A program made the translations under genes and the position numbers. Below are positions 45,352 through 57,900 of a DNA stretch of 64,000 nucleotides, one piece after another (position 1 is the stretch's first letter; every line of letters begins with the position of its first letter). Origin of the DNA: Cercospora beticola (lineage: Eukaryota; Ascomycota; Dothideomycetes; Mycosphaerellales; Mycosphaerellaceae); assembly GCF_033473495.1 (NCBI RefSeq), contig NC_088939.1:1798001-1862000 (forward strand). The letters run 5' to 3'. Under the pieces are notes generated by a model that saw only the letters and a list, made by a program, of their open reading frames with translations, had not been told where the DNA came from and did no database searches.

Positions 45352-46833
45352 TCATCGTTTCTTCTCGACCTTCATCCTATCAACGACCCATCGTCCGAGC
45401 CTTACACTCGGCTCATCGAACAGTTTCGTTCCGAGATGTCCAAAGGCGAATGTGATAGGCAAGATCAATGCCTGGGATACCAGAAATCTCGTTGTAAAAC
45501 CATGTATGCCAAATTCCGGGACTGGAAGCATTTCATCCCACATGGTGGTCATCTCAGGCATGGTAATATGTCCAAACAGTCGATAAATCCGATCTCCCAC
45601 AGTCCACATCAGAGGTCCGTGGACAAGATATAAAGCAAAACTAATCTTGCCAAGATATTTCAATGGCCTCGTCGAAAAGAATTTCTGCAACCAGGAGAGT
45701 CGCAAAACTCCATAGACGACCATGAATGCCCCCCATGCGTGCCACCAGCGCCAGTATTCTTTATCTGGGTCGTCGTAGTAGATTGGTGGGATGAGCTTCG
45801 TGAGGAGCCACCATCCAGGTGTATCCGAGGAAACTTGAGTGTCTCGCATCCCGGCTGTTTGGCAGAGGAGATACCATCCCACGAAGAATGTGAAGTGGTG
45901 GATGATAGTTTTCCCGCGAGCAGAAAGTTGGAATCTGCCGAATGTGCTTGGACCGGGTTCTTTGAGATCGTTGATTGCGAGGAGCATTCCGGCCATGAAG
46001 AGTGCCATGGCCCATTGGTACATGAGGAGGAAGGCAATGTACATGAATGCGTAGACGATTGCTCGCATGCGCATTGTGACGGGGACGGAGAAGGCGAGCA
46101 TGGAGAAGATGAGGAGACTGCCGACGAGTTCAACGGGGATGGTATAGACTGGTGGGTCGTAGACGAACCAGTGGGCGAGGACGTCGGGTTTTGTGGAGGG
46201 CTGGAGAGCGATGGAGAGTTCGTAGAGCCAGGATTTGAGTTCGAGCCAGAGGGTTTCTTGGGGTGCGGGCCAGGCGAGTTTGGGGGCGAGGCCGAAGGGG
46301 AGGTGCAAGGCGATGACGAAGCCGAGACTTACGCCTATGACGGGGAGGTAGAGGCGGAAGGGGCGGCGGATTACGCTGGAGAGGAGGGAGCGGTAGATGG
46401 TTTTGTGGTTTTGGTTTCCTTTGCTGGCTTCGCGGAGGTGGCGGAGGGGTGAGATGCTGAGGACGTAGCCGGACAGGACGAAGAAGATTACTACGCCGGC
46501 GTTGCCACCTGTGAGGATGAGTCGGATGAAGGGGAGTTGGAAGAAGTAGTGATTCCCGTTCGCTCCCCAGCCATTGATGAGGTCGTCTGTGGGTCCGAAA
46601 TACCAGCTTACATGATGGTATATGTAGACTAGAAGGGCAGCGAGCCCACGGAGACCGTCAAGGTAGGCAGTGTTTTTCTTCTTGTCTATCGTCTTGTCCG
46701 GTTGCTGTGTGGCTGCTAGGCTGTTGGATGGGGCCAAGGGATCTTCTTCCTCTGCAAGATCATCCAGTGTCGAAGGTAGCGTCTTGTCTTCCCAGCCCTG
46801 GAGTTCAACATCGGGTTCCCTTGTGTCTGCCAT
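45352..46833 (-). CDS. Integral-membrane acyltransferase 3 family protein
   Basis: 493 residues, single exon, ATG 46833. After an acidic ~55-residue tail the first helix carries the family signature YLDGLRGLAALLVYIYHHVS, with the conserved Asp-Gly-x-Arg-Gly and His. About ten hydrophobic segments follow (such as GNAGVVIFFVLSGYVLSISP and the late SFALYLVHGPLMWTVGDRIY). These are the hallmarks of the acyltransferase_3 (OafA/nodulation-type) family, which moves acyl groups to sugars, lipids or small molecules. In fungal clusters such enzymes acylate metabolites. It is divergent from the aldehyde dehydrogenase and may be the left border of the NRPS cluster; that membership is inferred from position only. 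Confidence 0.88.
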   Translation of the reverse strand: MADTREPDVELQGWEDKTLPSTLDDLAEEEDPLAPSNSLAATQQPDKTIDKKKNTAYLDGLRGLAALLVYIYHHVSWYFGPTDDLINGWGANGNHYFFQLPFIRLILTGGNAGVVIFFVLSGYVLSISPLRHLREASKGNQNHKTIYRSLLSSVIRRPFRLYLPVIGVSLGFVIALHLPFGLAPKLAWPAPQETLWLELKSWLYELSIALQPSTKPDVLAHWFVYDPPVYTIPVELVGSLLIFSMLAFSVPVTMRMRAIVYAFMYIAFLLMYQWAMALFMAGMLLAINDLKEPGPSTFGRFQLSARGKTIIHHFTFFVGWYLLCQTAGMRDTQVSSDTPGWWLLTKLIPPIYYDDPDKEYWRWWHAWGAFMVVYGVLRLSWLQKFFSTRPLKYLGKISFALYLVHGPLMWTVGDRIYRLFGHITMPEMTTMWDEMLPVPEFGIHGFTTRFLVSQALILPITFAFGHLGTKLFDEPSVRLGRWVVDRMKVEKKR

Positions 46834-47371
46834 TGTGGCCAGAAATAATGGTGCTTGTTCAAGACTCTATGCAGCTTGAAATTGTTTACGCTCCTCTGGA
46901 CAGCATTTGAACAAGGATTCCAGGCTTCTCAATGTCACCGGCGGCTCTGCCGTACTGTACGTAGAGGCATGTCGATGTTGAGGTGAAGTTGTCAGTACCG
47001 TACAGGGGCCAAAAACCATTGCCAAATCGGTCCTGCCTCGGCACCGGCCACAGTCTTGGCGGAAACGGCAACCACCAGTCGCTGAACGGCTTCCGCACTC
47101 CTTTCCAAGGACGACATCGCAGTTGAATGGGCATAGAAGTGATTTCGTTCACACTTTAGACGCGTCGCTGCCGTCGTGGTGTCTATGTGATGTCCTGCGA
47201 GAATGGTGCTTACCGACTTCGCCTATCTGGAAGATAGGCCACCCAGCAGCTAGAAGCAACCTCTTCTCGTGATCGACCATTTCTTGACACGGATCAGGTT
47301 GCAAACCCAAGCAGCTGTTGCTACAATTCTGATTGTTAGAATTTTCAGAAAGGCAAACCTGCGAGCCGGTA
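46834..47371. promoter_or_regulatory. Divergent promoter, acyltransferase / aldehyde dehydrogenase
   Basis: 538 bp between two divergent start codons. No copy of the exporter/NRPS palindrome (AATCAGATCC arms) was seen here. No gene of its own is apparent. Confidence 0.55.
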
Positions 47372-49018
47372 ATGTCGTCTCATGCTGAGAAGCTGTGGAT
47401 TGGCGGGCAGGAACATGAAGGCAGCGGGGAACTGATTCCCATGAAAGATCCATCGACCGGAACGATATTCGCGCAGTACGTTCCCACACTGACTATTGAT
47501 CCGCGGACACTCATTGCATTCCAGCTGCCATTCTGCAAGCGTCAGCGATGTGAATTATGCTGCGGAGACAGCACACAAAACCTTTCGGTCCGGCGTGTGG
47601 TCTAGATGGGAAAGGCATCAGCGCGCCGATGTGCTGGAGAAGGCTGCGGAACTGCTGGCCGCCAACCTGACTGATCTGATCGCTCTTGAGGTGCTCCAGA
47701 CGGGCCGGGCGATAAGGGAAATGAAAGCTCAGGTCCCGTCTCTGGGTGAGTACTCCATTGCTCGCTTTCTTCGAACTTGGCTGATCTGGTCACAGTGAAA
47801 TGGTTCAAGTATTATGCCGCATTGATCAGGACAGAAGAACGGCCAGTTCTGCCGACCACTGGCAAGCTACACAACTGGGTCGACAGACGCCCACTGGGTG
47901 TGGTTGTTCAGATCACGCCTTTCAACCATCCACTGCTCATTGCTGTCAAGAAGATCGCGCCCGCTCTGGCAGCTGGAAATTGCATTATCTTGAAGCCATC
48001 TGAGCTGACACCATTGACCTCACTGAAGCTTGGAAGGGTTCTCAAGGACGCTGGTGTTCCCGATGGCGTGTTCACTGTGCTGAATGGGCACGGTGTCACT
48101 ACTGGTAAAGCTCTGGTGTCTCATCCCCTTGTGAAAAAGGTTGATGTGACCGGCGGCACGCCGTCTGGCAGAGCAATAGGTGCCATTGCAGGTGGCAACT
48201 TGGCACATTTCACTGCTGAGTTGGGGGGCAAAGCACCTGTGATTGTGACAGCAAATGCAAATCTGGAGCTGGCTGTCAATGGAGTCGCATTCGGCTCTTT
48301 TATCGCAAGCGGGCAGACCTGTGTGGCTGCCACCAGAATCATTGTGCATTCTAGCATCTTTGAGTCATTTGTGGAGAAGATTGCGGCCAAAGCCCTATCA
48401 ATATGTCGGAGAATAGGTGCGCCCTCGAACCCTGAGTCGATGATGGGCCCCATCATTTCAAAGAAACAATTGGATCATGTCAGCGGATTGGTGGAAGATG
48501 CAAAGCGTACTGGTCTAGAAGTTGCTGTTGGAGGACAACGAATGTCCGGCGAATCTTCACTTGATGGGTTCGATCTTTCTGCGGGCTACTTCTACCCACC
48601 AACCGTGCTTGTCCATCGGCAAGACACAGCGATTCAGGATCACGAGATCTGGAAAGAGGAAGCATTCGGGCCAGTCATCGTCATCACCGCGTACGGAACT
48701 GAAGATCAGGCGCTTGCACTGGCGAACGACAGTGAATTCGGGCTAGGAGCTGCCGTCTGGACCAAAGACCTTTCAGAGGCACACCGCTTGTCCGATCGAA
48801 TCGAGTCAGGCATCTGCTGGATCAACACGCATCATCGCAACGACCCAAGTAGTCCATGGGGCGGGATAGGAAGTTCTGGAGTCGGGAGTGAGAATGGCAT
48901 CGCTGCATATCACGCTTACACTACGACGAAGAGCACCATTATAAATTATGCAGATGAACAGGAAGCGGCTGGTGAGGATTGGTTCCGAGAAGGCACAGAA
49001 CAAGTGCGATATGGCTGA
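47372..49018 (+). CDS. NAD(P)-dependent aldehyde dehydrogenase
   Basis: It oxidises an aldehyde to the acid. Exons 47372-47475, 47540-47745 and 47796-49018 give 510 residues; introns are 64 and 50 bp. For intron 1 an acceptor 6 bp further on would also keep the frame (two residues fewer). The family blocks are PFNHPLL, KPSELTPLTSLKLG, the catalytic base in FTAELGGKAP (Glu ~245), the nucleophile in SGQTCVAATR (Cys ~279) and EEAFGPV with GLGAAVWT near the end. Length is normal for the family. The stop is 37 bp from the stop of the ABC transporter gene, and the start is divergent from the acyltransferase. Within an NRPS cluster it could make an acid precursor; the substrate is unknown. Confidence 0.93.
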
Positions 49019-49055
49019 CACCTACATGTGCTGTGCACGCCATCTCTCAAGCTGA

Positions 49056-52000
49056 TCAATCCAATACTTGCTGCATCACGTTCGTTCTGTACCTCTCATT
49101 CCGCTGCATCAGCTCTTGATGTGTCCCTCGGTCCTCGCAACGCCCATCATGTATCAGGAAGATGACATCTGCCATCTGAATGGTATGCAGCCGATGTGCA
49201 ATGATCAAAATAGTGGCTTCGCCTCGGAGCTCCTGCAACGTCTCTTGCCATCGTGCCTCTGATTCGCTGTCGAGGGCAGAGGTCGGCTCGTCAAGTAAAA
49301 GTAGTGAAGGATCTCGTACTAGGGCTCTGGCGAGCGAAAGTCTTTGTCTCTGCCCACCGCTGAAGTCTTTTCCGTTGGTGCCGCAAGGTGTCTCGTACTG
49401 TTGTGGAAGGCCCATAATTGTGTCGTGGATATTTGCGCGGCGAGCAGCCTCTTCCAATCTTGCTTGGCTGACTGAAGATTCGCTGCTTGAGCCTAGATCG
49501 AGATTGAAGGTTACATTTGCGTCAAACAGCATATTCGTTTGCGGTACAAGAGAGATGTTTCTTCGAAAGGTCGTATCGTCAGATTTGCTGATGTCTTCAT
49601 GGCCAATGACGACAGAACCTGTGGTGGGTCGGTAGAAGCGTTCTAGGAGGCCGAATATGGTGGATTTGCCGCTGCCTGAGGGGCCAACGAAGGCAGCTAA
49701 TTGACCAGGTTGAATGTTGATGTTGATATCTTGGAGGACGACAGTGGATGGTCTGCTTGGGTAGGCGAAGGAGACGTCGGTCATCGAGACACGAGCGCCG
49801 CCAATGGGACGGGGCTTGTCCGCGTCTTCGACTTCTTTCTCGTTGATGAGCATCAGCGGGATAGCCTCAACGTCTAAATCTGACTTTTCTGGCAGATCAC
49901 CAGTAGCGTCCTCGTCCCGTTCTCTGAGCCGGCCACTGTTGCCACTTTCGTGCGATTGTATGTCCAGTTGTACTCGCTGATGGCTCTTGGGTAGCAAATC
50001 AATGAGACTGAATACCCGCGCTCCAGACGAAGTTGCTCGAGCTACATCGGAAAGCAGGTTGAAAAGCTGACCACAGCCGACCGCGCCAACAAGCATAGCT
50101 GGCAGCACAGTCTGGAATTGCGCTTGATCATATTCGCCGGCAATAATCAGTTTCGATCCCCACCAGTAGGCTATACCGTTCAATGCGTTTGGAATGCTGT
50201 AGCCGAGTGCCAGAAAGCAGTTTCCGATGATAACCAGGCGTACTGTTGCGGCATAGGGTTCGTTCAGCGCCCGTTGATACGATGCGAGCATCTCTTCTTC
50301 AAGACCGAATGCCGCTACTGTGTTGATGGCCCCCACAGCTTCTGTAGCGATCCCAACAGATGCGTCAAATGCTTCTCGGTGCTTGTCTTGGAACTTTGTA
50401 AGGACCGATACTCGAGCAATGCCAGCACCGACCAGGATGGGAATGATTGCAAGAATGACAATGGCAATTTTCCAAGCAATGATGTGGGCTAATACAGGAC
50501 CAACAATCAAGCTCACGATAACGCCGATCGAAACTCCAAGGAGATTCCCCGTGATATTCCCAAGGCTCGAGGCATCGGCACTGATGTAGGACAGGAGGCT
50601 GCTTGGCGTGCGTCCCTTGTCTTCGTGCCATTCCACGTCTTGCTGTAGTAGACTCCTGAGGGACAGAATCCGAACCCGGTTCAAGAGGTACTCCGACACG
50701 TTACCAAAGCAATAAGAAGAGACCACAGTGGTGCCAAAGCTCAGAACCGCCAGAATCAGGAAGGCTATCCCGACGTTCTGGCCACTCGCGATTATGCGTT
50801 CAGCGGACAGACCGCAGACTGTGAGGGCTCCAATGGCTTGTCCAAACATGACTGCTTCGATTGACCAGGTGAGGCCTGCAAAGATCAGCATGCACGTTCT
50901 CGGAAGCGTTGCTGTGGTCTTAGCAGCTTGACTTCGAGGATGGACTTACCAACAAAAGTTGCAGTAGCTATACCTGTGTAGATGAGCGAGCGTTGCACCC
51001 GTGTGTACTCATATATTCGTCCAAACACTTTTCGATATGGAGCCTTTCCTGCATCGACCTTCTGCATCGTGTCGTCTGCATCCTCTTTGCTGTCCTTCAG
51101 CTCGGAGTCGAGTAGTGGCAAGTCTTCCAGGTCGTCATTTCCTTCATCTTCTCCAGTAAAATCGGCAGGAGTGTTCTGCAGATCAGCAGACTTGGAGCTC
51201 TCGCGGAATTCTGAAATTTCTTTTGCCTCGTGTTCAGTGGTGGATGCGCCAGCTGTGGACGCACCGATTGTGGAGAAGTCCTTTCCAGACTTTTGCTCGA
51301 CGTGATTCTGCAGCGCCTGCATCTCTACCATGCGAGTAAAGTGGCCATTGCTATCCAGAAGCTCCTTATACCCACCTTCTTCAATGACATCTCCGTTGCG
51401 CATGACGATGACCTTGTCCACATGTTTGATGGACGACAATCGATGCGCGATCAAAATGATCGTCCTGCCCGGCATGGACTGCGAAAGACTCTGCAGTATT
51501 GCAACTTCGGTAGCAGTATCGAGAGCGGATGTTGCCTCATCTAACACGAGCACTGGGGCATTGCGGGCGAGTCTGTGATCGCGAAGCTTCTGTCAGCACA
51601 TCCCTTCTCAGGCCACGTGGATGTGGTGAACTTACGCTCTTGCTATAGCGATGCGCTGCCTCTGCCCTCCACTGAGATGCAGTCCTCGCGTACCGACTTT
51701 CGTAGCTATTCCATGCTCGAGGCGCTCCACAAAATAATAGGCTTGTGCCTGCTTCAGCGCCTTCCTTACTCGTCGGACCACTTCAATCAATATTTGAGAG
51801 TCTCCTGCTGCTTCTTCTGCATTTTGACCTGTATTTCGCATATGTGCTGCTAGTCGCTCAACTGCACCAGGTGGCCATTTGAGGCTACCAGCCAAGCCAT
51901 ATGCAACATTCTCGAGGATTGAGCGATTCATGAGAGTAGGCTCTTGTTCCACGACCGAGATATGATGTCGAAGATCCTTGACATTCCATTGCCGCAAATC

Positions 52001-53440
52001 GACACCATCCAGCTCGAGATGTCCGGCTGCCGGATCGTATATACGATTCAAGAGTGTGGCTATCGTCGATTTACCACTCCCTGAGAGACCGACCAGCGCA
52101 GTGACCTTTCCCGCTAGCAATTCGAGAGACACGTGGTTCAGGACTTGCGTATCCGGGCGACTAGGATACGCGAATGAAACCCCTTTGAGCTCGAAACAGC
52201 CCTTGCTGGAGGTGAGCGGCAACCCAGTCGTTTCTGCCATCCCGTCTATGGCAGTATCCCGCTGCATCACGGGAACCAGGTTGTCAAACGAAGTCCTGGC
52301 TCCAATGAAGTAAGTTAGATAGTGCGATAGGCTTGCAAACATGAGTGATGCATCCAGAACGCAAGCCAGCACCGTATAAATCCGACCGACGCTGCTACCA
52401 TTTTCACCGTTTCTTGCTGCAGCCATATGCACACTACCCTGCCAGAAAGCCAGCGCATTTGAGATGTACGTTGCTGTGTACAGGAAAGCCATCTGCCCTG
52501 CGGCAGTCACTGTCTTCTTTGTCACTGCGCTCGCAACTGCTTGTAGGCGTTGACTGAATAGGTCCTCAAGCTTCTTGCCGGCACTAAACGCGTGGACAAG
52601 AGGGATGTTTTGAAGGCTTTCGGATGCCAAATTTGTTGCGGAGCTGACCCCATTCGCGACCTGTGTCGAAAAGCGCTCGAGAAGTTTGCCAGTATACTGC
52701 GCGTAAAGTACGTAGACGGGAACGAGTGTTGCCAACTTCCATGTCAAGGCGGCATCCTGGGAGAAAGCCACTGCGTATGCTGTGATAAAGTATGATATGG
52801 TGGAAATATAATGAGCCACCTTCTCGCCCGTGCCAGTTTGGATATTCTGAATGTCGGTGTCCAATCTTGTTGCCATTTCACCGGAAGGGAGACTGTGGAA
52901 GAAGGCCGGCTCTTGTCTCAGCAATGCACGCATGTAGGCGAAGCGAATGCGGTACGTGAGGCGTTCTCCAAAGAGGCCCCAGCATCCGTTGTACTGAAAT
53001 GAATAAGCGCCTAACATTGCATATTTCCAATTTGCAGAGACCTCGTACATACCGCATAGATCATCGTAAAGTTGCATAGAGCCACGGCAAACATGCCGAG
53101 CACCTTGTTCTGTACAGAGAGCCATTGTTCAGAAGAATTGGAGTCCGTTCCGGCTTCTGCAGAGCAATCTGCTAATTCATCCACGACCTTTCCGTATAAA
53201 AGTCCAAGAATCGGAAATGGCATACCACCTAGGATTGCGGTTATGGTGCCTGCCCACATAAGGAAGACATCATGTCGACTTGGTTCGGCAGCGTTCAGCA
53301 GCTGCACAAAACTAACGATTGGTGCGTATGAGGCTCTCCAGGCCAGCAATGCTCGGGCACGCTGTGCACGTCAGTTTCCGGGCCTATATCAGGCATATGG
53401 AGAAGTAGCGCACCTTGCCCAAGTCTCCATGATTCGGCAT
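49056..53440 (-). CDS. Full-size ABC transporter, B (MDR/P-glycoprotein) type
   Basis: Exons 53440-53414, 53361-53053, 52993-51636, 51572-50950 and 50911-49056 give 1,390 residues in one frame. Layout is TMD1-NBD1-TMD2-NBD2. NBD1 has GLSGSGKS (~415), HLSGGQRQR (~554) and LVLDEATSALD; NBD2 has GPSGSGKS (~1186), FSGGQRQR (~1289) and LLLDEPTSALD. Both Walker B motifs keep the Glu, so both sites look competent. The first exon is only nine codons (MPNHGDLGK). The last intron is just 38 nt (GTAAGT to CCACAG with GCTAAG), short for this genome, but without it the frame is lost. It is divergent from the NRPS and tail-to-tail with the dehydrogenase, so it probably exports the NRPS product or gives self-protection. 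Confidence 0.93.
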
Positions 53441-53869
53441 AATTTTCACCTAAGAATATGACCGGAGTCTCCTGCAGAGACAGACATGAGTTGTCCCTCC
53501 CCGATCTGAGGCTGGCCCCAAGAACCACAAAGTCCTAGGCTATAGCTCCGGCGATGAGGCGAACGACGTGTCACGGTACAGCATTCGCTTAGCTTGACAA
53601 CACCGGAACAATTGGAAGCCGCCTGATCGTGTCCATCGCATGTGAGACGAGGGCACGCCGACCTCGCAAGCGACATCGTGCCTTTGTGAAAAAGCCGCAT
53701 GCTGGGCCGAACTGATGCGCAATAGTCTTAGCCGAACCGCGCTGATGATGCAGTGGCGGCGCCAAGGTAGTCAAAAGCATAAATCTATGCTGCTGCTCGC
53801 TGTGGTTGGATGCTCCAAGGTGCAGTAGTTTGGTCCCAAGGTCCCTCGCCGAGCTTGTTGAGAGAATTT

Positions 53870-53892
53870 AATCAGATCCGAGGGATCTGATT
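53870..53892. promoter_or_regulatory. Perfect inverted repeat, 10-bp arms, 3-bp spacer
   Basis: The left arm is AATCAGATCC, the spacer GAG, and the right arm GGATCTGATT, an exact reverse complement. It lies 430 bp from the exporter ATG and 1,010 bp from the NRPS ATG. Such a short-spaced symmetric site suits a dimeric regulator, for example a cluster-specific zinc-cluster protein. No regulator gene is in view. Confidence 0.5.
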
Positions 53893-54652
53893 GAGAACTG
53901 GCCAGCTGATATTCAGCCATTGCAGAGCCATGTTTGGCTACTCGTGGTGTTATCCGGCGTAATTACCGCAGCCGAGGAGCACCCCACCCTTGTCTCCGGC
54001 GAGCAAGGAGAGCGTTCGAGCAAGGAAGTTCTCGGGTCTGCGAGCTTGCGAGGGCCAGCAGAGTTTTTGTGCGTTCGACTGTATGCCAGACAGAACTACT
54101 ACTACTATCTTCTGGGGCAAGAGAGCTCCATCCGCGGGCAAGGCTGCTTCCGTATTAGGAATAGTAGCGCACCACCTCCAACGTTATCCCCTAGAATACC
54201 AAACATCGAGATCGGTCGACAAACTACCAAGACACAACAACGCGACAAACGCTATGCGACGTATGCGGGTCTCAGAAGAAGAAATCAGCACGAGAGGCGC
54301 GTTTCACGCGGGCATCCCTTCACAGCTTCCTGTCCGCGATCATGAGAGTAATCGCGGCCTGCTGAACGCCAGCTCAATAGAACCATTATAGATGAGCTGG
54401 ATGGCTAAGTATCAAATTCCGCAAAGCTAGGCTCGGGTCAGATAAGATCCTCGAAGCTGATAACTTTATTCTCTCTTCCTCCTCAATTCCTCCCACGCCA
54501 GCGTCACTTTGCGTTCAGGCGGGCATGACGAGCTTGCGCCACGTTTTTCGCAGACAGCATGCTCGCTACTGCAACATGCAGCAGTTCAGCGTGTGCAACC
54601 AGGATCTGTCGACGAAGAGGAAGCTTTTCTGCTACGCGATCATGCCTGAGCG

Positions 54653-54660
54653 CCACGTGG
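54653..54660. promoter_or_regulatory. CCACGTGG E-box/G-box
   Basis: An 8-bp palindrome 243 bp upstream of the NRPS ATG. It is a consensus site for bHLH or bZIP regulators. Function is inferred. Confidence 0.35.
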
Positions 54661-54834
54661 GATGAGCTGGAACGCGTGGGCCGTGCGAATTGTCATACAA
54701 TCACTTTTACCGGACTACTCAAAGCCAAGAATGGTTGAGAAATGGGGGTCTCCGAGCCGGCCCTGGCTGGCAAAAGTGCCGGGAGTCCAGCTACTGCAAG
54801 CCTCGTTAGCCGTATGATGGCAGGCTCGTTTGTG

Positions 54835-54840
54835 TATAAG
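54835..54840 (+). promoter_or_regulatory. TATA-like box of the NRPS gene
   Basis: TATAAG ends 62 bp before the NRPS ATG at 54903, a suitable distance for a core promoter with a short leader. Confidence 0.4.
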
Positions 54841-54902
54841 CAGAGCGTCCCATAACGCACGATGGCTGCCAAGCACCTTCCTTCTACACCTTCGCCAGAG
54901 AA

Positions 54903-57900
54903 ATGGGCACCATCAGCGACCGCGATTTGAAACAGATATGGCAGTGGAACGCCACAGTCCCAGAGACACTAAAAGGCGTCGTTCACGATTTAATACTTGA
55001 AGTCGCAAGAAGGCAACCGAATGCGCCTGCAATCGAAGCATGGGATGGCTCCATTACTTATGGTGAACTGGATCGCTACTCGCAAAGATGGGCGACTCAC
55101 CTGAGATCGCTGGGCGTCGGCCCAGAGGTGCACATCTCTTTACTTTCTGAGAAGAGCAAATGGGTCTCTGTGGCAATGCTGGGCGTGATGCGTTCCGGAG
55201 GCGTGACAGTAGTCATGGACATTACGCAACCAGACGAACGATTGGGACTAATGATGGACCAAGTCCGTCCACATGTTGTCTTGGCCTCAGATGACGCTTG
55301 GTCAACCGCTGAAAAGCTGGCCACAAATGCCATCATTTGTAGCATCGATGGAGATCGCCTAGATCGCGAGCTTCATGCTACCGGGCAGGACAACTCGCAG
55401 AAAACCACAGCGACGGGAGAGAATGCACTGTGGGTATCCTTCACATCCGGTTCTACAGGCCGACCCAAGGCTGTCGTCGTCGAACACCGCAGCCTGTACA
55501 CCGAGCTGCATATCCAAGCCGAGCCCACGGCCATGTCAACATCATCTAGAGTCTTTGATTACGCCGGTTATTCCTGGGACATGACATGGTACAATGTCCT
55601 CTTCTGCTGGCACGCAGGAGGCTGTCTTTGCGTGCCATCGGAAGAGGACAGGAGGCAGGACCCTTCAGCAGCTATCAAACGGTTCCGTGCAAATTTTGCG
55701 AATATCACACCTACAGTGGCCGACTTGCTGGACGACGAGGCTCTACATATGCTCAAAGGCTTTGAAACCATTGGCGAACGTGCCTCACCGAAACTTCTAT
55801 CGCGGATACACCCTTCTCAGAGATATCGAAATACGTATGGAGCTTCAGAGTGTGGATCTCTCCAGACAGCAGCACTGAATCCTGCGACCCCTGACAACAT
55901 CGGCTACGGCAGTGGCGTTGTGACGTGGCTGGTCAACGAGGACGAGGACGGCCAATTTATTCTTGCGCCGATTGGGGAAAGTGGTGAGATCTGGCTTGAA
56001 GGACCTCTGGTGAGTCGTGGCTATCTTCGTGATGAGACACAGACTGCGAAGGCCTTCGTTGAGGATCCCCCTTTCCTCCTCGCCGGCGATGGCGGCAAAA
56101 TACCTGGTCGAAGGGGACGACTGTATCGAATGGGCGATCTGGCTAAGTATGCTCCCGACGGAAGTCTCCGAATACAGGGCCGACGCGATTGGCAAGTCAA
56201 GTTGCGCGGTCAAAGAGTCGAATTGGGCGAAGTCGAACACCATGTGCGTGCCGTCTTGAGTCAAGCTTGTGGTGAAGAGGGACTGCACGTAGCAGCCATG
56301 GTTGCCACCCCTAAAGGCCATGAAATCCCCACTCTCATTGTCTACGTCGTGCTGCCCGGAGCTGCGAACCTAGACGACACAGAATTGCGCTTGGAACTAT
56401 CGAAAGCTACAGAGGGTGTTGACGACAAGCTCAGAACTCGAATACCAGCTTATATGGTACCAAAGGGCTACATACCTTTGCACCAGCTGCCCCTCACCTA
56501 CACAGGGAAGAGGAACCGCGCCGTATTGACGCAGAAGATCACCGAACTGACCTTGCGGGAGATAGCGGCGTTCTGGTCATCGGATCGGACGAGTCGACGG
56601 TCTCCGGCATCCAAGACCGAAATCTTGTTACATAGCCTCATCGCAGATATTCTGGATCTTGGAACAGACGAAATCGCAGCGGAAGATGATTTTCTCCGCC
56701 TAGGTGGCGATTCAGTGCTCGCCGTTCGATTGACAGCTGCAGCACGGAAAAGAGGCACCGCGATATCGGTCGCTGAAGTGTTTGCGCATTCACGAATATG
56801 TGATCTAGCTGAATATATTGATCAGCGCAATGCTAGGGAGGGACCTGCCACTGTCTCGAAACCAACGGAGCCAGTGGCTCCCTTCAGCTTGCTACAGCTT
56901 CTTGACCGCGAAGGTGCTTGCGAGGAAGCTGCTCGTCAGTGTGAGTTGAATGTTGACGCAATCGAGGACATTTTCCCATGCACAGCCTTGCAGGCAGGGC
57001 TCATGGCTCTGACTGCACAGCGAGCAGAGGACTACATTGGACGGCAGACCTATCAGTTGCGCGCCGACATCGATGTAGCCCGTTTCAAACAGGCCTGGGA
57101 ACTTGTCTTCGCTGCTCTACCTATCCTGCGCACGCGGATCATAGACTTGAGAGGAGAGGGCCTGGTGCAAGTCATAGTCAAAGAGTCCAGTGCTACAGCT
57201 TGGGATTTAAGGACAACGACTACTATTCCCTCGATGGGGCTAGGGTCACCTTTGGCCAGCTTCTGCATTTTGAAGGACCAGAAAGGGACCAATTTCCAAT
57301 GGACAATGCATCACGCTCTCTTCGACGGGATCAGCCTTCCCCTAATGCTTGCTAGGCTGAGATACGCTTACGAACATCTGGACGCCGGTCCTTCTCCACC
57401 AGAATTCCAAGCATTCGTTCGTCGTGTGCAGCAAATAAGCAGGGAGGAGGCGAAATATGCATGGCAAAAACATCTTTCTGGCTTGGAAGCTCACGTTTAC
57501 CCGCCTTTGCCCTTTCCCTCATACCAACCTCGTGCCGATCACGAAGTTGTGCATCGTATGCAAGGTATACCTTGGCCCGCAGGCAGTGGTTTTACTGCAG
57601 CGACAGTGATCAGAACAGCTCTGCATTTGTTACTGGCAGAATACACTGGCTCAGCAGACGTGGTCTACGGCGTCACGACGTCTGGTCGTGCTGTACCGGT
57701 CGATGGTGTTGAGTCGATGATCGCGCCCACCCTTGCCACTGCTCCAACTCGAGCGGTCGTTGACTTTGAGCATGGCGAACAAGTTCGGCGGCTCCTCACA
57801 CGCGTCCAGCACGATTCACTGGCACTGGCAGAGGCTGAACAATTGGGCTTGCAAAACATTCGTCTTGTCAGCGATGATGCGCAACGAGCGTGCGATTTCC

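Larger units (their letters stand above)
53441..54902. promoter_or_regulatory. Divergent promoter region, ABC transporter / NRPS
   Basis: 1,462 bp between the two start codons. It contains a perfect palindrome, a CCACGTGG site and a TATA-like box (all listed separately), and a GATA-type site AGATAA at 54437-54442. A C/T-rich stretch lies near 54470-54500. Two overlapping plus-strand frames at 53920-54391 lack a convincing start or domain. Confidence 0.6.

Noticed and set aside
52120..52135. CACGTG inside the ABC transporter gene
   Set aside because: It lies in coding sequence of NBD1, so a regulatory role is unlikely.
53920..54391. Overlapping plus-strand frames in the exporter/NRPS promoter, one starting with a hydrophobic stretch
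   Set aside because: The hydrophobic start has no ATG in frame, the frames overlap each other and no domain is present.
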